Part shown: positions 41,999-50,619 of the stretch, in pieces
How the letters are laid out: the number at the start of each line of letters is the position of its first letter
Position numbering within the stretch: the stretch's first letter is position 1
From: Verrucomicrobiaceae bacterium
Lineage (GTDB): Bacteria > Verrucomicrobiota > Verrucomicrobiia > Verrucomicrobiales > Verrucomicrobiaceae
Assembly: GCA_015075365.1 (NCBI GenBank)
Contig: JABTUN010000001.1
Coordinates: forward strand, 1,922,001 to 1,986,000
Length of the DNA: 64,000 nucleotides
Direction of reading: 5' to 3'
Position numbers and translations under genes: made by a program
The notes under the pieces: generated by a model
The model's input: only the letters and a program-made list of their open reading frames with translations
Told to the model about the DNA's origin: nothing
Database searches by the model: none

Positions 41999-43042
41999 AT
42001 GAAGTCCCCTCCAGCCCTCCTCGCGCTGTCCGCCGCGCTCCTTCTCATCGCCTGTGACAAGCCGCAGGAGACCGTGCAAGCACCGGCCAAACCTGCGGAG
42101 GCTCCCAAGCAGGAGGCAAAGCCCGTGGCGGAGGAAACGAAAGACGCGGCGCCTCCAAAGACGCCGGAGCCGGAGAAACCCGTGGAGGATCCCACGGTCG
42201 CCATGTTCAAGAACGCGGAGAAGGTCGTCGATGTGGGTGCCTTTGGCACGGACCAGCGGGTGGAGCGCGCGGACATGCCGCAGCGTGGCATCATCATCTT
42301 CGGGCGCGAGGCCGTGGAGCACGCGCCGCGCGAGCACTGGGAGCAGTGGGACTGGAAGAGCTTCAAGGCGCGGCGCTGGGGCCGCTACGCCGTGCGTCTG
42401 ACCTACACGATGAAGTTTGCCTCCCTGCAGACACAGTTCCGCTTTGGCACGCAGGCGCTCAAGGAGGCCCTGCGCGTGGCACCGAACCCCACCAAGCACT
42501 ACCTGGGGGAGATTTACATCGACAAGCCGGGGGACTATGCCTTCTCGCTCTTCGCCCCGGCCAGTGGCGCGGACGCCAAGCTCGACATCCATGAGCTGGC
42601 CTTCATCCCCGCCCCGGAGGGCCCGATGCCGAAACAGCTCGCGGACGGAAGCATCCTGCTGGAGGCCAAAACAGCCACCACCTGGTCCGAAAACATGCGC
42701 TACGAGCCGAAGCCTGAGAAAAACTGCCTCGGCTTCTGGACGAGCGAGGACGACTTCGCCGAGTGGGAGTTTGAGGTCGTGAAACCCGGCAAATTCACCG
42801 TCAGCGTGTTTTATGGCTGCGACGGTGGCAACCACGGCAGCGCGGTGGCGCTGAAGGCTGGCGGCAAGGAGCTGACATTCACCACGGAGGACACCGGCGG
42901 CTTCCAGAGCTGGAGAGAGGCAAAACTCGGGGAGATCGAGCTCGGCGCGGCCGGCAAGACGCGCCTGACGGTCGATCCGGTGAACAAGGTGAAAAGCGCT
43001 GTGCTCGACGTGCAGAAAGTGGTGCTGACGCCGGCGGGGTAA
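41999..43042 (+). CDS. Lipoprotein with C-terminal carbohydrate-binding-like beta domain
   Basis: 347-aa exported lipoprotein, family not recognised. Signal 'ALLALSAALLLIAC' has its lipobox cysteine at about residue 19. A Pro/Ala/Glu/Lys-rich spacer (about 22-65) follows, typical of envelope-anchored proteins. Two beta domains then appear: about 80-205 ('RWGRYAVRLTYTMKFASLQTQFRFG', 'IYIDKPGDYAFSLFAPASG') and about 220-345 ('EFEVVKPGKFTVSVFYGCDGGNHGSAVALKAGGKELTFT'), the second like the CBM/DUF5077-type modules that follow sulfatases and glycosidases. Not an enzyme by visible motifs. Confidence 0.7.
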   Translation: MKSPPALLALSAALLLIACDKPQETVQAPAKPAEAPKQEAKPVAEETKDAAPPKTPEPEKPVEDPTVAMFKNAEKVVDVGAFGTDQRVERADMPQRGIIIFGREAVEHAPREHWEQWDWKSFKARRWGRYAVRLTYTMKFASLQTQFRFGTQALKEALRVAPNPTKHYLGEIYIDKPGDYAFSLFAPASGADAKLDIHELAFIPAPEGPMPKQLADGSILLEAKTATTWSENMRYEPKPEKNCLGFWTSEDDFAEWEFEVVKPGKFTVSVFYGCDGGNHGSAVALKAGGKELTFTTEDTGGFQSWREAKLGEIELGAAGKTRLTVDPVNKVKSAVLDVQKVVLTPAG

Positions 43043-43081
43043 GCGGGGTGCCTGATCTCCCTTGTTTCCAGGGCGGCGATG

Positions 43082-43627
43082 CTACAAGTGGTTGCCGGAT
43101 GCGTTTTGTTCTTCCTCCCGGGTGATCTGGCGCTGGAGAAGTTCCGCAGTGTCGATCATCTTCTGAGGAACCGATCCGAGCGCGTCTCGAAGCTCGCCTA
43201 TGATGGCCACAATGCGGCGTTTTTCATCGCATGTGCCGTTTCTCTGTGTTGTGGCCACCGTGGAGTCATATTCCCATCTCAATTCTTGAAGGCGGCGCTT
43301 GGCGGCCCGGCATTTTTTGCAGTGCCGGGGATGGCAGTCGATCCAGAAGCGATATTTCTCGAACCAGGCTTTCTGCTCGCTGGCGGTCCAGGTGAACTCC
43401 TGGTGGCAAGTGGCACACTGAAAATCTGCATCGAGATACCAGTGACGAGGAGCGACCGAATAGTCTTGCTTCTGAATGTCCGCACGAATGGCTGAGGCGT
43501 GGTCGAGATGGACCGCTCCACCAAAAAAGTGGACTGGCATGAGCCTGGGGTCAGTGTCGCCAAAGACATCCATGGCGGTATTCTTTGACCATGCAGGCAG
43601 GTCATCAAAGAGGATTCTGCCGGGCAA
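43082..43627 (-). CDS. Zinc-ribbon domain protein
   Basis: 181-aa protein carrying the 'probable zinc-ribbon' module: 'QCATCHQEFTWTASEQKAWFEKYRFWIDCHPRHCKKCR', with paired CxxC ligands at about residues 71-74 and 105-108. The N-terminal part is not recognised and the true start may be an internal Met (MDVFGDTD or MPVHFFGG). The C-terminus is charged and helical ('KKMIDTAELLQRQITREEEQ'). Function unknown. It is 9 nt from the next gene upstream on the same strand. Confidence 0.65.
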   Translation of the reverse strand: MPGRILFDDLPAWSKNTAMDVFGDTDPRLMPVHFFGGAVHLDHASAIRADIQKQDYSVAPRHWYLDADFQCATCHQEFTWTASEQKAWFEKYRFWIDCHPRHCKKCRAAKRRLQELRWEYDSTVATTQRNGTCDEKRRIVAIIGELRDALGSVPQKMIDTAELLQRQITREEEQNASGNHL

Positions 43628-43636
43628 CTGCGGGCA

Positions 43637-44236
43637 TCACCTTACGCGGAAGCCCTGCATGCGCGCGTGGAAGGCCTCCAGCATGGGGCCCATCTCCAGC
43701 TTGGCGCTGGCGGGGGCGTCCTTGAAGAAGAGTGCCATGTCTTTGGTGAAGTTCTTGTCAAAGGAGGCGGAGTCCTGATCAACGAGGAACTGCATCTCGG
43801 GGCTCTTGGCGGCGCGTTTCTTCATGTCGCGGTGGATGGCACCGGTGATGCGGCGGCGCTCCTCCGGCGGCAGCTTGTCGATGCCCTTCATCACTGCCTG
43901 GAAGTGCCCTTCGAAGACACGCGTGATGTAGTCGCTCTTTTCCTCGTCGGACAGCGTGGCCATGAACTGGTCGATCACTTCCTGGCCGTCCTCGCGCAGG
44001 CGGTTGCGCTGGGAGAAGTCGAGCTTTGAGACAGAGCGGATCACGTCGTCGAGATACAGGGAGCGCTGGCGGCCGCTGATGCGCTCCCCCTTCATCCATG
44101 GCGCGCCCTGCATGAGAGCCAGCGTTTTTTCCGGGGTGAAGACATGCTCTTCCGTGGACCACATGACGGCGGCCACCCCACCCCAGACGAGAGCGAGGAA
44201 AGCGGCGATTTGGAACCAAAGGCGCTGGGTGTTCAT
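43637..44236 (-). CDS. Hypothetical single-pass membrane protein downstream of murJ
   Basis: 199-aa protein with one N-terminal helix ('WFQIAAFLALVWGGVAAVMW', residues 7-26) and a helical, charged periplasmic domain ('RLREDGQEVIDQFMATLSDEEKSDYITRVFEGHFQAV', 'LPPEERRRITGAIHRDMKK'). No known motif. It begins 6 nt after the murJ stop and so is co-transcribed with it. A role linked to MurJ or peptidoglycan is only suggested by position. Confidence 0.65.
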   Translation of the reverse strand: MNTQRLWFQIAAFLALVWGGVAAVMWSTEEHVFTPEKTLALMQGAPWMKGERISGRQRSLYLDDVIRSVSKLDFSQRNRLREDGQEVIDQFMATLSDEEKSDYITRVFEGHFQAVMKGIDKLPPEERRRITGAIHRDMKKRAAKSPEMQFLVDQDSASFDKNFTKDMALFFKDAPASAKLEMGPMLEAFHARMQGFRVR

Positions 44237-44242
44237 GAAGGG

Positions 44243-45841
44243 TCAACGTTTGCCGAGGCGGCGGCTGAGGATGGAGAGGAATTCGCCGGATTCCTCGACT
44301 TTGAGCAGTTTTGTCAGTGCAAAGTACACGACCGCGGCCGCGGTGATGGTGGCTCCGAGCGCGCCGCAGCGGGTGATGGTGCCCATGCCCGCCCAGCCAT
44401 CCATCAGCGTGAATTTTGACAGCAGGCAGATGCCGCCCATCACCGCCACGGCGAGGCCGATGCGGCCGAGGGAGACGACCAGGGAGCCGGTTTCCAGCCC
44501 CGAGGCATACTTCCGCATGCACAGGTAAAGCACGGTGAAATTCAGTGCCAGACCGACGGCCGTGCCCCAGGCCAGCGCGGTGTGATCCCACTTCAGGACG
44601 AACACCGTGAGCGCGTTCGCCCCTGCGGTGAAGGCAATGACCGCCAGTGAGGTGTACATGGGGATGAAGCGCCTGCCGATGGTGTAAAACGACGGCTGGA
44701 GCACCTTGATGGCGGCGTAGAACACCAGCCCGAAGGCAAAGGCCTGCAAGGGGGCCGCCGTCTGCGCCACGTCATAGGCCTTCACACGCCCGTGCTCGAA
44801 GATGACGGAGATGATCTCGTGCGAGAGCAGCGCCAGCCCCGCCGCGCAGGGCATGGTGAGGAACAGCACCAGGCGCAGCCCCTTGGCCAGCGCCGCGCGG
44901 AACTCCGGCGTGATGCCCTCCGTGGCCAGGCGTGAGAGCATGGGCAGAGTCACCGTGGCCACCGCCACGCCGAAAAGACCCAGCGGCAACTGCTGGAGGC
45001 GCTGCGCGTAGCCCAGCCAGCCCGCCGCGGCCTCCTGGCCCGGCGTGAACGAGGCGAAGATGGAGTTCAGGAAGACATTCACCTGCGTGCCGCTGGCCGC
45101 GACCAGCGAGGGCCACATGAGGTGCAGCACCTCCCTCACGCCGCTGTCCTTCCAGCCAAAGTCGATGCCGAATTTGAATCCCACGCGCTTGAGCGAGGGA
45201 AGCTGCACCGCGAGCTGCATCACCCCGCCGATGAGCGTGCCCACCGCGAAGCCTGCGAGGCCCTTCTCCGTGATCACACCGCCGCGGAATGGCGCGTCGA
45301 TGATCCAGGCGCAGGCATAGCCGCCGAGGATGCAGCCGAGGTTGAAGAACGCGGAGGCCACCGCCGGGATGAAAAAGACCTTCTTGGCATTGAGCATGCC
45401 CATCACCAGCGCCGTGAGAGACACGATGGTGATGAAGGGATACATGATCTGCGCCAGCCACACGCCCAGGGCGATGCTGCTCTCGTCCTTCCATCCCAGG
45501 GTCAGCAGCGGGAAGATCCACGGCGCCAGCGCCGTGCCTGCCGCCGCCACCATCGTCATGAAGCAGAGGGAGAGGGACATCATCTTCCGTCCCAGCGCCC
45601 AGGCGGCCTCGTCCCCCTCCATCTTGATCTTTTTCGAGAAGGTCGTCACGAAGGCCGTCGAAAGAGCGCCCTCGGCAAAGAGGTCACGCAGCATGTTCGG
45701 CGTGCGGAAGGCCATCGTGAAGATGCCGGCGAATTTCATGCCAAAGACGCCGCCCAGCACCTGGTCGCGCACCAGCCCCAGGATGCGGCTGCAAAGGATG
45801 GCAATGGAGACAATGCCGGTGGAGCGTGCTTGGCTGGACAT
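44243..45841 (-). CDS. murJ: Lipid II flippase MurJ
   Basis: 532-aa inner-membrane protein of the MOP superfamily that flips lipid II across the membrane. About 14 hydrophobic helices are predicted. 'GLVRDQVLGGVFG', 'AFRTPNMLRDLFAEGALSTAFVTTF' and 'WPSLVAASGTQVNVFLNSIFAS' are MurJ motifs. 'PNMLRDLFAEGALS' is the highly conserved substrate-cavity region. Length fits the family (about 510-540). Confidence 0.95.
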   Translation of the reverse strand: MSSQARSTGIVSIAILCSRILGLVRDQVLGGVFGMKFAGIFTMAFRTPNMLRDLFAEGALSTAFVTTFSKKIKMEGDEAAWALGRKMMSLSLCFMTMVAAAGTALAPWIFPLLTLGWKDESSIALGVWLAQIMYPFITIVSLTALVMGMLNAKKVFFIPAVASAFFNLGCILGGYACAWIIDAPFRGGVITEKGLAGFAVGTLIGGVMQLAVQLPSLKRVGFKFGIDFGWKDSGVREVLHLMWPSLVAASGTQVNVFLNSIFASFTPGQEAAAGWLGYAQRLQQLPLGLFGVAVATVTLPMLSRLATEGITPEFRAALAKGLRLVLFLTMPCAAGLALLSHEIISVIFEHGRVKAYDVAQTAAPLQAFAFGLVFYAAIKVLQPSFYTIGRRFIPMYTSLAVIAFTAGANALTVFVLKWDHTALAWGTAVGLALNFTVLYLCMRKYASGLETGSLVVSLGRIGLAVAVMGGICLLSKFTLMDGWAGMGTITRCGALGATITAAAVVYFALTKLLKVEESGEFLSILSRRLGKR

Positions 45842-45898
45842 GAGGAAGGGCGCGCAAACTCAAGCGCAGGCATCAGCCCGCCGCAACGCGCCGCTCAT

Positions 45899-46834
45899 CT
45901 ATTTCAGCTCCGGATCGGCCTCGCCATCGGCTTTGCGGTACAACTTTGTCGGGATGAGCATCTGCGGCGGGAGGTCGTCGCCCTTTGAATAGCGGAGGAA
46001 GGCCTTCACCACCTCCACGCCCATCTTGTCAGGGAACTGGACCGGGTCGGCGTAGATCTTGCCGTCCTTGATCGCCTGCCTGCCCTCCGGCTGGCCGTCA
46101 AAGCCGATGATGACCACCTTGTCCGCCTTCCCGGCCTTTTCGAGCGCGCCACGCGCCCCGAGCGCGGAGGGATCGTTGATCGCAAAGATTCCCGAGAGGT
46201 CGGGGAAGGCCTGCAGCATGTCCTCGGCCACCTTGTAGCCCTTGTCCTTCGCGCCCCCGCCGTCCAGCTCGCTCACGATCTCGATCTTCGCGGCGCCGGC
46301 GGTGGCGTTGTGGGCATCCATGACCTCCTTGAAGCCCTTCACGCGCAGGATGCAGGACTCCACTTGCTTCAAATCAAGCACGCCGATCTTTCCGCCGCGA
46401 CCTCCGAGCGCCTCGATCATCGCCTTCGCCGCCTCCTTGCCGCCGCCGAGGTTGTCCGTGGCCACCTGCGTCACGATTTTCACCCCCGGCTCGTTGCAGG
46501 GGATGTCCACCGTGAAGACCGGGATGCCCGCCGCGTTCGCCTCCTGGATCACCGGCACGATGCCCTTCGAGTCGCACGGGCTCAGCACGATGGCCGCCAC
46601 CTCCTTCACGATAAAGTCCTTCACCTGGTTGCTTTGGCGGCCCACATCCTGGTCCGCGCTCAGCACCACCGCCTCGTAGCCGTTCTTTTCCGCCTCCGCC
46701 GTGATGCTGTCGCCGATGACCTTGAAGAACGGATTCTGCAGGGTGAGCAGTGAGACGCCGATGGATCCCTTGTTCGCGGCGGGAAGCGACGGGACGAGCG
46801 TGGCGAAGGCCAGGAGACAGAGCAGGGATTTCAT
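45899..46834 (-). CDS. Sugar ABC transporter substrate-binding protein (RbsB-like), orphan
   Basis: 311-aa periplasmic binding protein of the ribose/xylose type-1 family. Signal 'MKSLLCLLAFATLVPSLPAA'. The core begins 'GSIGVSLLTLQNPFFKVIGDSITAEAEKNGYEAV', with 'SADQDVGRQSNQVKDFIVKEVAAIVLSPCDSKGI', 'DVATDNLGGGKEAA'-like region and 'GIFAINDPSALGARGAL', the binding-pocket Asp/Asn pattern. No ATP-binding or permease gene is next to it; a transporter elsewhere must be used, or it serves chemosensing. Start at 46834. Confidence 0.92.
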   Translation of the reverse strand: MKSLLCLLAFATLVPSLPAANKGSIGVSLLTLQNPFFKVIGDSITAEAEKNGYEAVVLSADQDVGRQSNQVKDFIVKEVAAIVLSPCDSKGIVPVIQEANAAGIPVFTVDIPCNEPGVKIVTQVATDNLGGGKEAAKAMIEALGGRGGKIGVLDLKQVESCILRVKGFKEVMDAHNATAGAAKIEIVSELDGGGAKDKGYKVAEDMLQAFPDLSGIFAINDPSALGARGALEKAGKADKVVIIGFDGQPEGRQAIKDGKIYADPVQFPDKMGVEVVKAFLRYSKGDDLPPQMLIPTKLYRKADGEADPELK

Positions 46835-46882
46835 GTGGCAGAGAGTGTGCAATGAAACGCGGGCAAGGTGCAATCCCATTCG

Positions 46883-47194
46883 TCATTCCAACCGCTCACG
46901 CAGTGTCTTCTCCAACCAGGCAGGATCCTGACGGAGATCGGCAACCGCATGAACCATCACACCCCGCTCTTCGACCTGGTAGAACACGCCATAGATGTGA
47001 CCTGGCACAAGAATCCGCCGGAACCCAAATTGGCGTATCGGTCCCAGCTCGGGAAACATCTCCAGTTGTTTAAAGACGCCTGCAAGGCGGTCCATAAATT
47101 CGTCACCTGCTCCGTCACGGTAATCTGTGAGACGGTTGTAGATGCGTTGAACATCCAGCTCAGCACCCGCCAGAATGACAACTGGAGCGCGCAT
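46883..47194 (-). CDS. RelE/ParE-family toxin
   Basis: 103-aa protein with the RelE/ParE fold: 'PVVILAGAELDVQRIYNRLTDYRDGAGDEFMDRLAGVFKQLEMFPELGPIRQFGFRRILVPGHIYGVFYQVEERGVMVHAVADLRQDPAWL'. The beta-strand 'YGVFYQVEERGVMVHAVADLRQDP' and the 'PELG' turn are standard. It starts 1 nt from the antitoxin stop. Whether it is a gyrase inhibitor (ParE) or an mRNA interferase (RelE) cannot be told. Confidence 0.88.
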   Translation of the reverse strand: MRAPVVILAGAELDVQRIYNRLTDYRDGAGDEFMDRLAGVFKQLEMFPELGPIRQFGFRRILVPGHIYGVFYQVEERGVMVHAVADLRQDPAWLEKTLRERLE

Positions 47195-47195
47195 C

Positions 47196-47417
47196 TCAAC
47201 GTCGGTGTTGAATCGCGGTGCGCACCTCGTCCCACGATTTTCCCGTCATTTCGCCCGCCCGATAGCGGGCCAGCCGGTCCTCCAGCATGGCGGCGATGCC
47301 CGGCGGGTCCTGCACTTCTTCCTCATGTTGGAGCACATCCTGCCACAGCTCGGCGGCGAGCTGGAACTTCTCCTGCGTGCCCATGGCCTGGATTTGCGGA
47401 ATCGTCTCTGCAATCAT
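47196..47417 (-). CDS. Addiction-module antitoxin (PF09720-like)
   Basis: 73-aa protein of the small RelB-type 'addiction module component' family: 'AMGTQEKFQLAAELWQDVLQHEEEV' then 'PGIAAMLEDRLARYRAGEMTGKSWDEVRTAIQHRR', with the family's 'G-x-S-W-x-E-V' end. It precedes the ParE-like gene with a 1-nt gap; the two form a toxin-antitoxin operon. Confidence 0.85.
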   Translation of the reverse strand: MIAETIPQIQAMGTQEKFQLAAELWQDVLQHEEEVQDPPGIAAMLEDRLARYRAGEMTGKSWDEVRTAIQHRR

Positions 47418-47423
47418 ACGCCA

Positions 47424-47451
47424 AGAGTAGGTTGGTGGGCGGGAGGTTCAA
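47424..47451 (-). promoter_or_regulatory. Promoter of the ParE toxin-antitoxin operon
   Basis: On the minus strand TTGAAC (47451-47446), 16 nt, TACTCT (47429-47424), 6 nt before the antitoxin ATG at 47417. Confidence 0.5.
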
Positions 47452-47492
47452 TGTCGATTTCAACCGCGGTCCGGTCCTCCCGCGCACATGGC

Positions 47493-48323
47493 TCACAACT
47501 CGCCCGCGGTCACAGGCCGGATGAGGTAGCCGGCGTCTCCTTTTTTCTCCAGGCGCACGAGATCGTGCTCCTGCACGGCCTCCAGCAGCGCGCTGAAGGT
47601 GCGGAAGCCGTAAAAACGCTCGTCAAACTGCGGTTGAAGACGCCGGATGGCCTGTTTCACGCTGCCGGCCCACACGGCATCCTTGTCGCCGCGGGCGAGC
47701 ATGGCGTCGATCGTCTCCATGACGAGGCGGATGGCCTTTTCGGGGTCACCGGCGGGTTTATCGGGCTTTTTATCGCTCGGGGCCGGTTTGGTGGCCGGGG
47801 TGGCCTGGCTGGCCTTGTCGAGCCGCGCGCGCGCCTTCACCTCATCACGCACGAGGTCGTCATAGAAGATGAACTCATCGCAATTGCCGATGAAGAGGCC
47901 GCTGGTGCTCTGCTTCACGCCCACACCGATGACGATCTTGTTGTTTTCCCGCAGCTTGCTCACCAGCGGTGAGAAATCCGAGTCCCCGCTGACAATGGCG
48001 AAAGTATCGACGTGGCCCTTCATGTAGCAGAGGTCGAGCGCATCGACGACCATGCGGATGTCCGCGGAGTTCTTGCCGCTTTTGCTCACATGCGGGATGT
48101 CGATCATCTCAAAGGCCGCTTCGTGCATGGTGGCCTTGAAGCTCTTGTAGCGGTCCCAGTCGCAGTAGGCCTTTTTCACCACGATGCTGCCCTTCAGCAG
48201 CAGGCGCTCCAGCACCTTGGTCATGTCAAACTTGTCGTACTTGGCCTCCCGCACGCCGATGGCGAGGTTTTCGAAGTCACAGAAGACGGCGATGGTGTGC
48301 GCGCGTTCGTTGGGTGCTGCCAT
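47493..48323 (-). CDS. NYN-domain (LabA/DUF88) nuclease with C-terminal OST-HTH-like domain
   Basis: 276-aa cytosolic protein. The NYN domain spans about residues 8-160: 'IAVFCDFENLAIGVREAKYDKFD' (first acidic residues), 'KNSADIRMVVDALDLCY' and 'FAIVSGDSDFSPLVSKLRENNKIVIGVGVKQSTS' (acidic SGDSDF core). The C-terminal 205-275 part ('AIRRLQPQFDERFYGFRTFSALLEAVQEHDLVRL') is OST-HTH/LOTUS-like and may bind RNA. Proteins of this layout are putative RNases. The CII-like gene lies 23 nt upstream on the same strand. Confidence 0.88.
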   Translation of the reverse strand: MAAPNERAHTIAVFCDFENLAIGVREAKYDKFDMTKVLERLLLKGSIVVKKAYCDWDRYKSFKATMHEAAFEMIDIPHVSKSGKNSADIRMVVDALDLCYMKGHVDTFAIVSGDSDFSPLVSKLRENNKIVIGVGVKQSTSGLFIGNCDEFIFYDDLVRDEVKARARLDKASQATPATKPAPSDKKPDKPAGDPEKAIRLVMETIDAMLARGDKDAVWAGSVKQAIRRLQPQFDERFYGFRTFSALLEAVQEHDLVRLEKKGDAGYLIRPVTAGEL

Positions 48324-48346
48324 GGGAGGGAAAGGGGCCGGCGGGT

Positions 48347-48841
48347 TTATTTTTTGCCGTTTTTGGGCGGCTCGATGTGCATGGAGTGCGCGAGGTTGAC
48401 GAAATCACCCTCCTCGCAGCAGCGCACGAAGCCCTCGGCATAGCGTTTGAGGTCATCCCACTCATTCCGGATGTGATCGGCCTCCTCCGGGGAGATGTGC
48501 GCGTCCCCGGCCGCCTTGCTGATGGCCGCCAGCATGTCGGCGAAGCGTTTGACGATCTCCTGCGTGGCCGGCACCACCTCGAAGCCCTTCACGCACTTGC
48601 TGGGCGGATTGCGCACAAACACGCCGCCGCATTTCTGGCACAGCCACTGGATGAGCTGATCGTCCCCGGTGATGTCGTAGAGTCTCTGGACGCGCTCAAG
48701 CGGATTGGACGCCTGCTCTCCGGTGGCGTCCTGGCCCTGGCCCCACTTGTAGGCCAAGGAGAGGGAGACTCCCAGTTTCGCGGCGACTTCTTTGACGCCG
48801 ACCTTCTCGCAGGCCTGGCTGATGACTTCGTGGGATTCCAT
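48347..48841 (-). CDS. Phage CII-like regulatory (CP76-type) HTH protein
   Basis: 164-aa protein whose N-terminus 'MESHEVISQACEKVGVKEVAAKLGVSLSLAYKWGQG' is a helix-turn-helix of the phage regulatory CII family. It contains a CQKCGG pair and 'VVPATQEIVKRFADMLAAISKAAGDAHISPEEADHIRNEWDDLKRYAEGFVRCCEEG'. Such proteins are found in prophages and also as chromosomal regulators; no other phage gene is near. It forms an operon with the NYN gene. Confidence 0.7.
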   Translation of the reverse strand: MESHEVISQACEKVGVKEVAAKLGVSLSLAYKWGQGQDATGEQASNPLERVQRLYDITGDDQLIQWLCQKCGGVFVRNPPSKCVKGFEVVPATQEIVKRFADMLAAISKAAGDAHISPEEADHIRNEWDDLKRYAEGFVRCCEEGDFVNLAHSMHIEPPKNGKK

Positions 48842-48940
48842 GACGACGGATTTGTCTCAGAAGCACGGCGGTTTGGCAAGCCTCGATACAGCCCTGAACC
48901 TGTGCCTGTGGAAAATCTCACCTGCCCGGCGGTTTTGTTC

Positions 48941-48969
48941 TTGTCGGCGGCCATGGGCGGGCCGTAATC
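48941..48969 (+). promoter_or_regulatory. Promoter of the 48981 lipoprotein gene
   Basis: TTGTCG (48941-48946), 17 nt, GTAATC (48964-48969), 11 nt before the ATG. Confidence 0.4.
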
Positions 48970-48980
48970 TGCGCACCTCT

Positions 48981-49778
48981 ATGAAACTCCCACGTTTCCT
49001 CCTCGCTGTGGCGGCGGTTTTCGGACTGTCCTCCTGTCTTGAAATCAAATCCACGGTCATCGTCAACAAGGACGGCTCCGCCACCATCGAGGAAAGCGTG
49101 CTGCTCGGCGCGCAACTCGCCGCGATGATGGCCCAGGGCGGCGGCGCGGGCGGCCCCGGCGATCAGCTCAAGGACATCGTCATGGACAAGGCGAAGGCCG
49201 AGGAGCGCGCCAAGCAGCTCGGCGAAGGCGTCACAGTGAAGTCCGTCGAGGAGGTGAAGACTCCCGATGGCAAGTCCGGCACGAAGGTCGTCTTCGCCGC
49301 CGCCGACATCCGCAAGATCAAATACAAGCCCAACACGCCGGATGAGAAGAAGAAAAGCGAGGACAACGACAGCGCCATGACCTTCACGCTCGAAGGCAGC
49401 ACCCTGACACTCAACAACCCGGACGCTGAGAAGAAGCAAGGCGGCGGCGGTGACAAGCCGAAGAAGAGCGCCGAGGAGATCGCCCAGATGAAGGCGCAGG
49501 TGGGAATGATGAAGCCCATGTTCGCCGGCATGCGCATGACCGTGGAGGTGAAGTCCGCCACCGGTATCGCCAGCACGGACGCCTCCCACTTCAAGGACGA
49601 TGCCGTGAGCATCCTCGACATCCAGTTCGACAAGCTCCTCGATAACATGGACGCGTTTGCGGAGATCATGGAGTCCGGCGAGGGCGGCATGAGCATGGCA
49701 GAGGCCGCGAAGAAGTTCGAGAAGGTCGAGGGCCTCAAGATCGAGGGCAAAAAGGCCGTGAAAATCGAGCTGAAGTGA
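48981..49778 (+). CDS. Hypothetical lipoprotein
   Basis: 265-aa exported lipoprotein, unrecognised. Signal 'FLLAVAAVFGLSSC' with lipobox Cys at about residue 19. The start of the mature part, 'LEIKSTVIVNKDGSATIEESVLLGAQLAAMMAQGGG', matches the common 'E-x-x-x-x-I-x-x-D-G-S-x' pattern of small envelope lipoproteins in this phylum. Lys/Glu-rich middle (about 125-165) and a Met-rich region ('MKAQVGMMKPMFAGMRMTVEVKSATG') follow. A clear terminator lies 29 nt after the stop, so it is a single-gene unit. Confidence 0.7.
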   Translation: MKLPRFLLAVAAVFGLSSCLEIKSTVIVNKDGSATIEESVLLGAQLAAMMAQGGGAGGPGDQLKDIVMDKAKAEERAKQLGEGVTVKSVEEVKTPDGKSGTKVVFAAADIRKIKYKPNTPDEKKKSEDNDSAMTFTLEGSTLTLNNPDAEKKQGGGGDKPKKSAEEIAQMKAQVGMMKPMFAGMRMTVEVKSATGIASTDASHFKDDAVSILDIQFDKLLDNMDAFAEIMESGEGGMSMAEAAKKFEKVEGLKIEGKKAVKIELK

Positions 49779-49806
49779 GCCTGGCAGCCTGAACCCTGCC
49801 CCCCAG

Positions 49807-49839
49807 ATGGCCGGAGTGACGAAACTCCGGCCATTTTTT
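49807..49839 (+). terminator. Rho-independent terminator
   Basis: ATGGCCGGAGT (49807-49817) pairs with ACTCCGGCCAT (49824-49834) around a 6-nt loop and is followed by six T's (49834-49839). It ends the 48981-49778 lipoprotein transcript. Confidence 0.9.
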
Positions 49840-49889
49840 GTTGGACGCCTCCCGCGCAGACCGGACAGTTGCGGCCCTCCAAACGCCTC

Positions 49890-50546
49890 ATGACCCAGCT
49901 TCTCGATTTCATCGCCCATGTGGACAAGCACCTGCAGTCCTTCGCGGAGCAGCACGGTCCGCTGATTTACGCGCTGCTGTTCCTGATCGTGTTCTGCGAG
50001 ACCGGGCTGGTGGTGACGCCCTTCCTGCCCGGGGATTCCCTCCTTTTCGCCGTGGGCGCGCTCGCCGCGCAGGGCTTCATGAAAATTGAGATTGTCATCC
50101 CGCTGCTCGTCTGCGCGGCCATCCTCGGCGACAATTTGAACTACTGGATCGGCCGGCGCTGCGGCGGCTGGATCGTGAACCAGCGCTGGTTCAAACGGGA
50201 CTACCTCACAAAGACGGAGGCGTTTTTCGTGAAGCATGGCGGGCGTGCCATCGTGATCGCGCGTTTTGTGCCCATCGTGCGCACCTTCGCGCCGTTCACC
50301 GCCGGGTTTGGCCGCATGCAGTACCGGCGTTTTCTCACATTCAGTCTCGGCGGGGGGCTCTTCTGGGTCGTGAGCATCAGCGTGCTCGGCTTTGCGCTGG
50401 GGAACCTCCCCTTCATCAAGAGCAATTTTAAGCTCGTCTCCCTCCTCATCATCGTCGTGTCCGTGCTGCCCATCGTGATCGAGGTCATCAAACACAAGCG
50501 GGAGGCGCGCCGTGCCGCCGCCGGACAAAAGACGGACAGAGAATGA
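49890..50546 (+). CDS. dedA: DedA-family membrane protein
   Basis: 218-aa inner-membrane protein of the DedA/SNARE-associated family (undecaprenyl-phosphate or lipid recycling). 'LIYALLFLIVFCETGLVVTPFLPGDSLLFAVGALAAQG' has the conserved E and PGDS. 'ILGDNLNYWIGRRCG' and 'FFVKHGGRAIVIARFVPIVRTFAPFTAGFGRM' carry the second motif with 'RFVPIVRTF'. Starting at 49890 (MTQLLDF) gives family length. Confidence 0.92.
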   Translation: MTQLLDFIAHVDKHLQSFAEQHGPLIYALLFLIVFCETGLVVTPFLPGDSLLFAVGALAAQGFMKIEIVIPLLVCAAILGDNLNYWIGRRCGGWIVNQRWFKRDYLTKTEAFFVKHGGRAIVIARFVPIVRTFAPFTAGFGRMQYRRFLTFSLGGGLFWVVSISVLGFALGNLPFIKSNFKLVSLLIIVVSVLPIVIEVIKHKREARRAAAGQKTDRE

Positions 50547-50619
50547 CCTTGATTGCTCCCGTGGAGTGATGGCATCTTATCTGCTGAAAGGGAGCGCGCC
50601 TCCCCGCTCCGCCCAGGCC

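Noticed and set aside
48347..48841. Prophage
   Set aside because: A single CII-like regulator with no integrase, capsid, tail or lysis genes around it.
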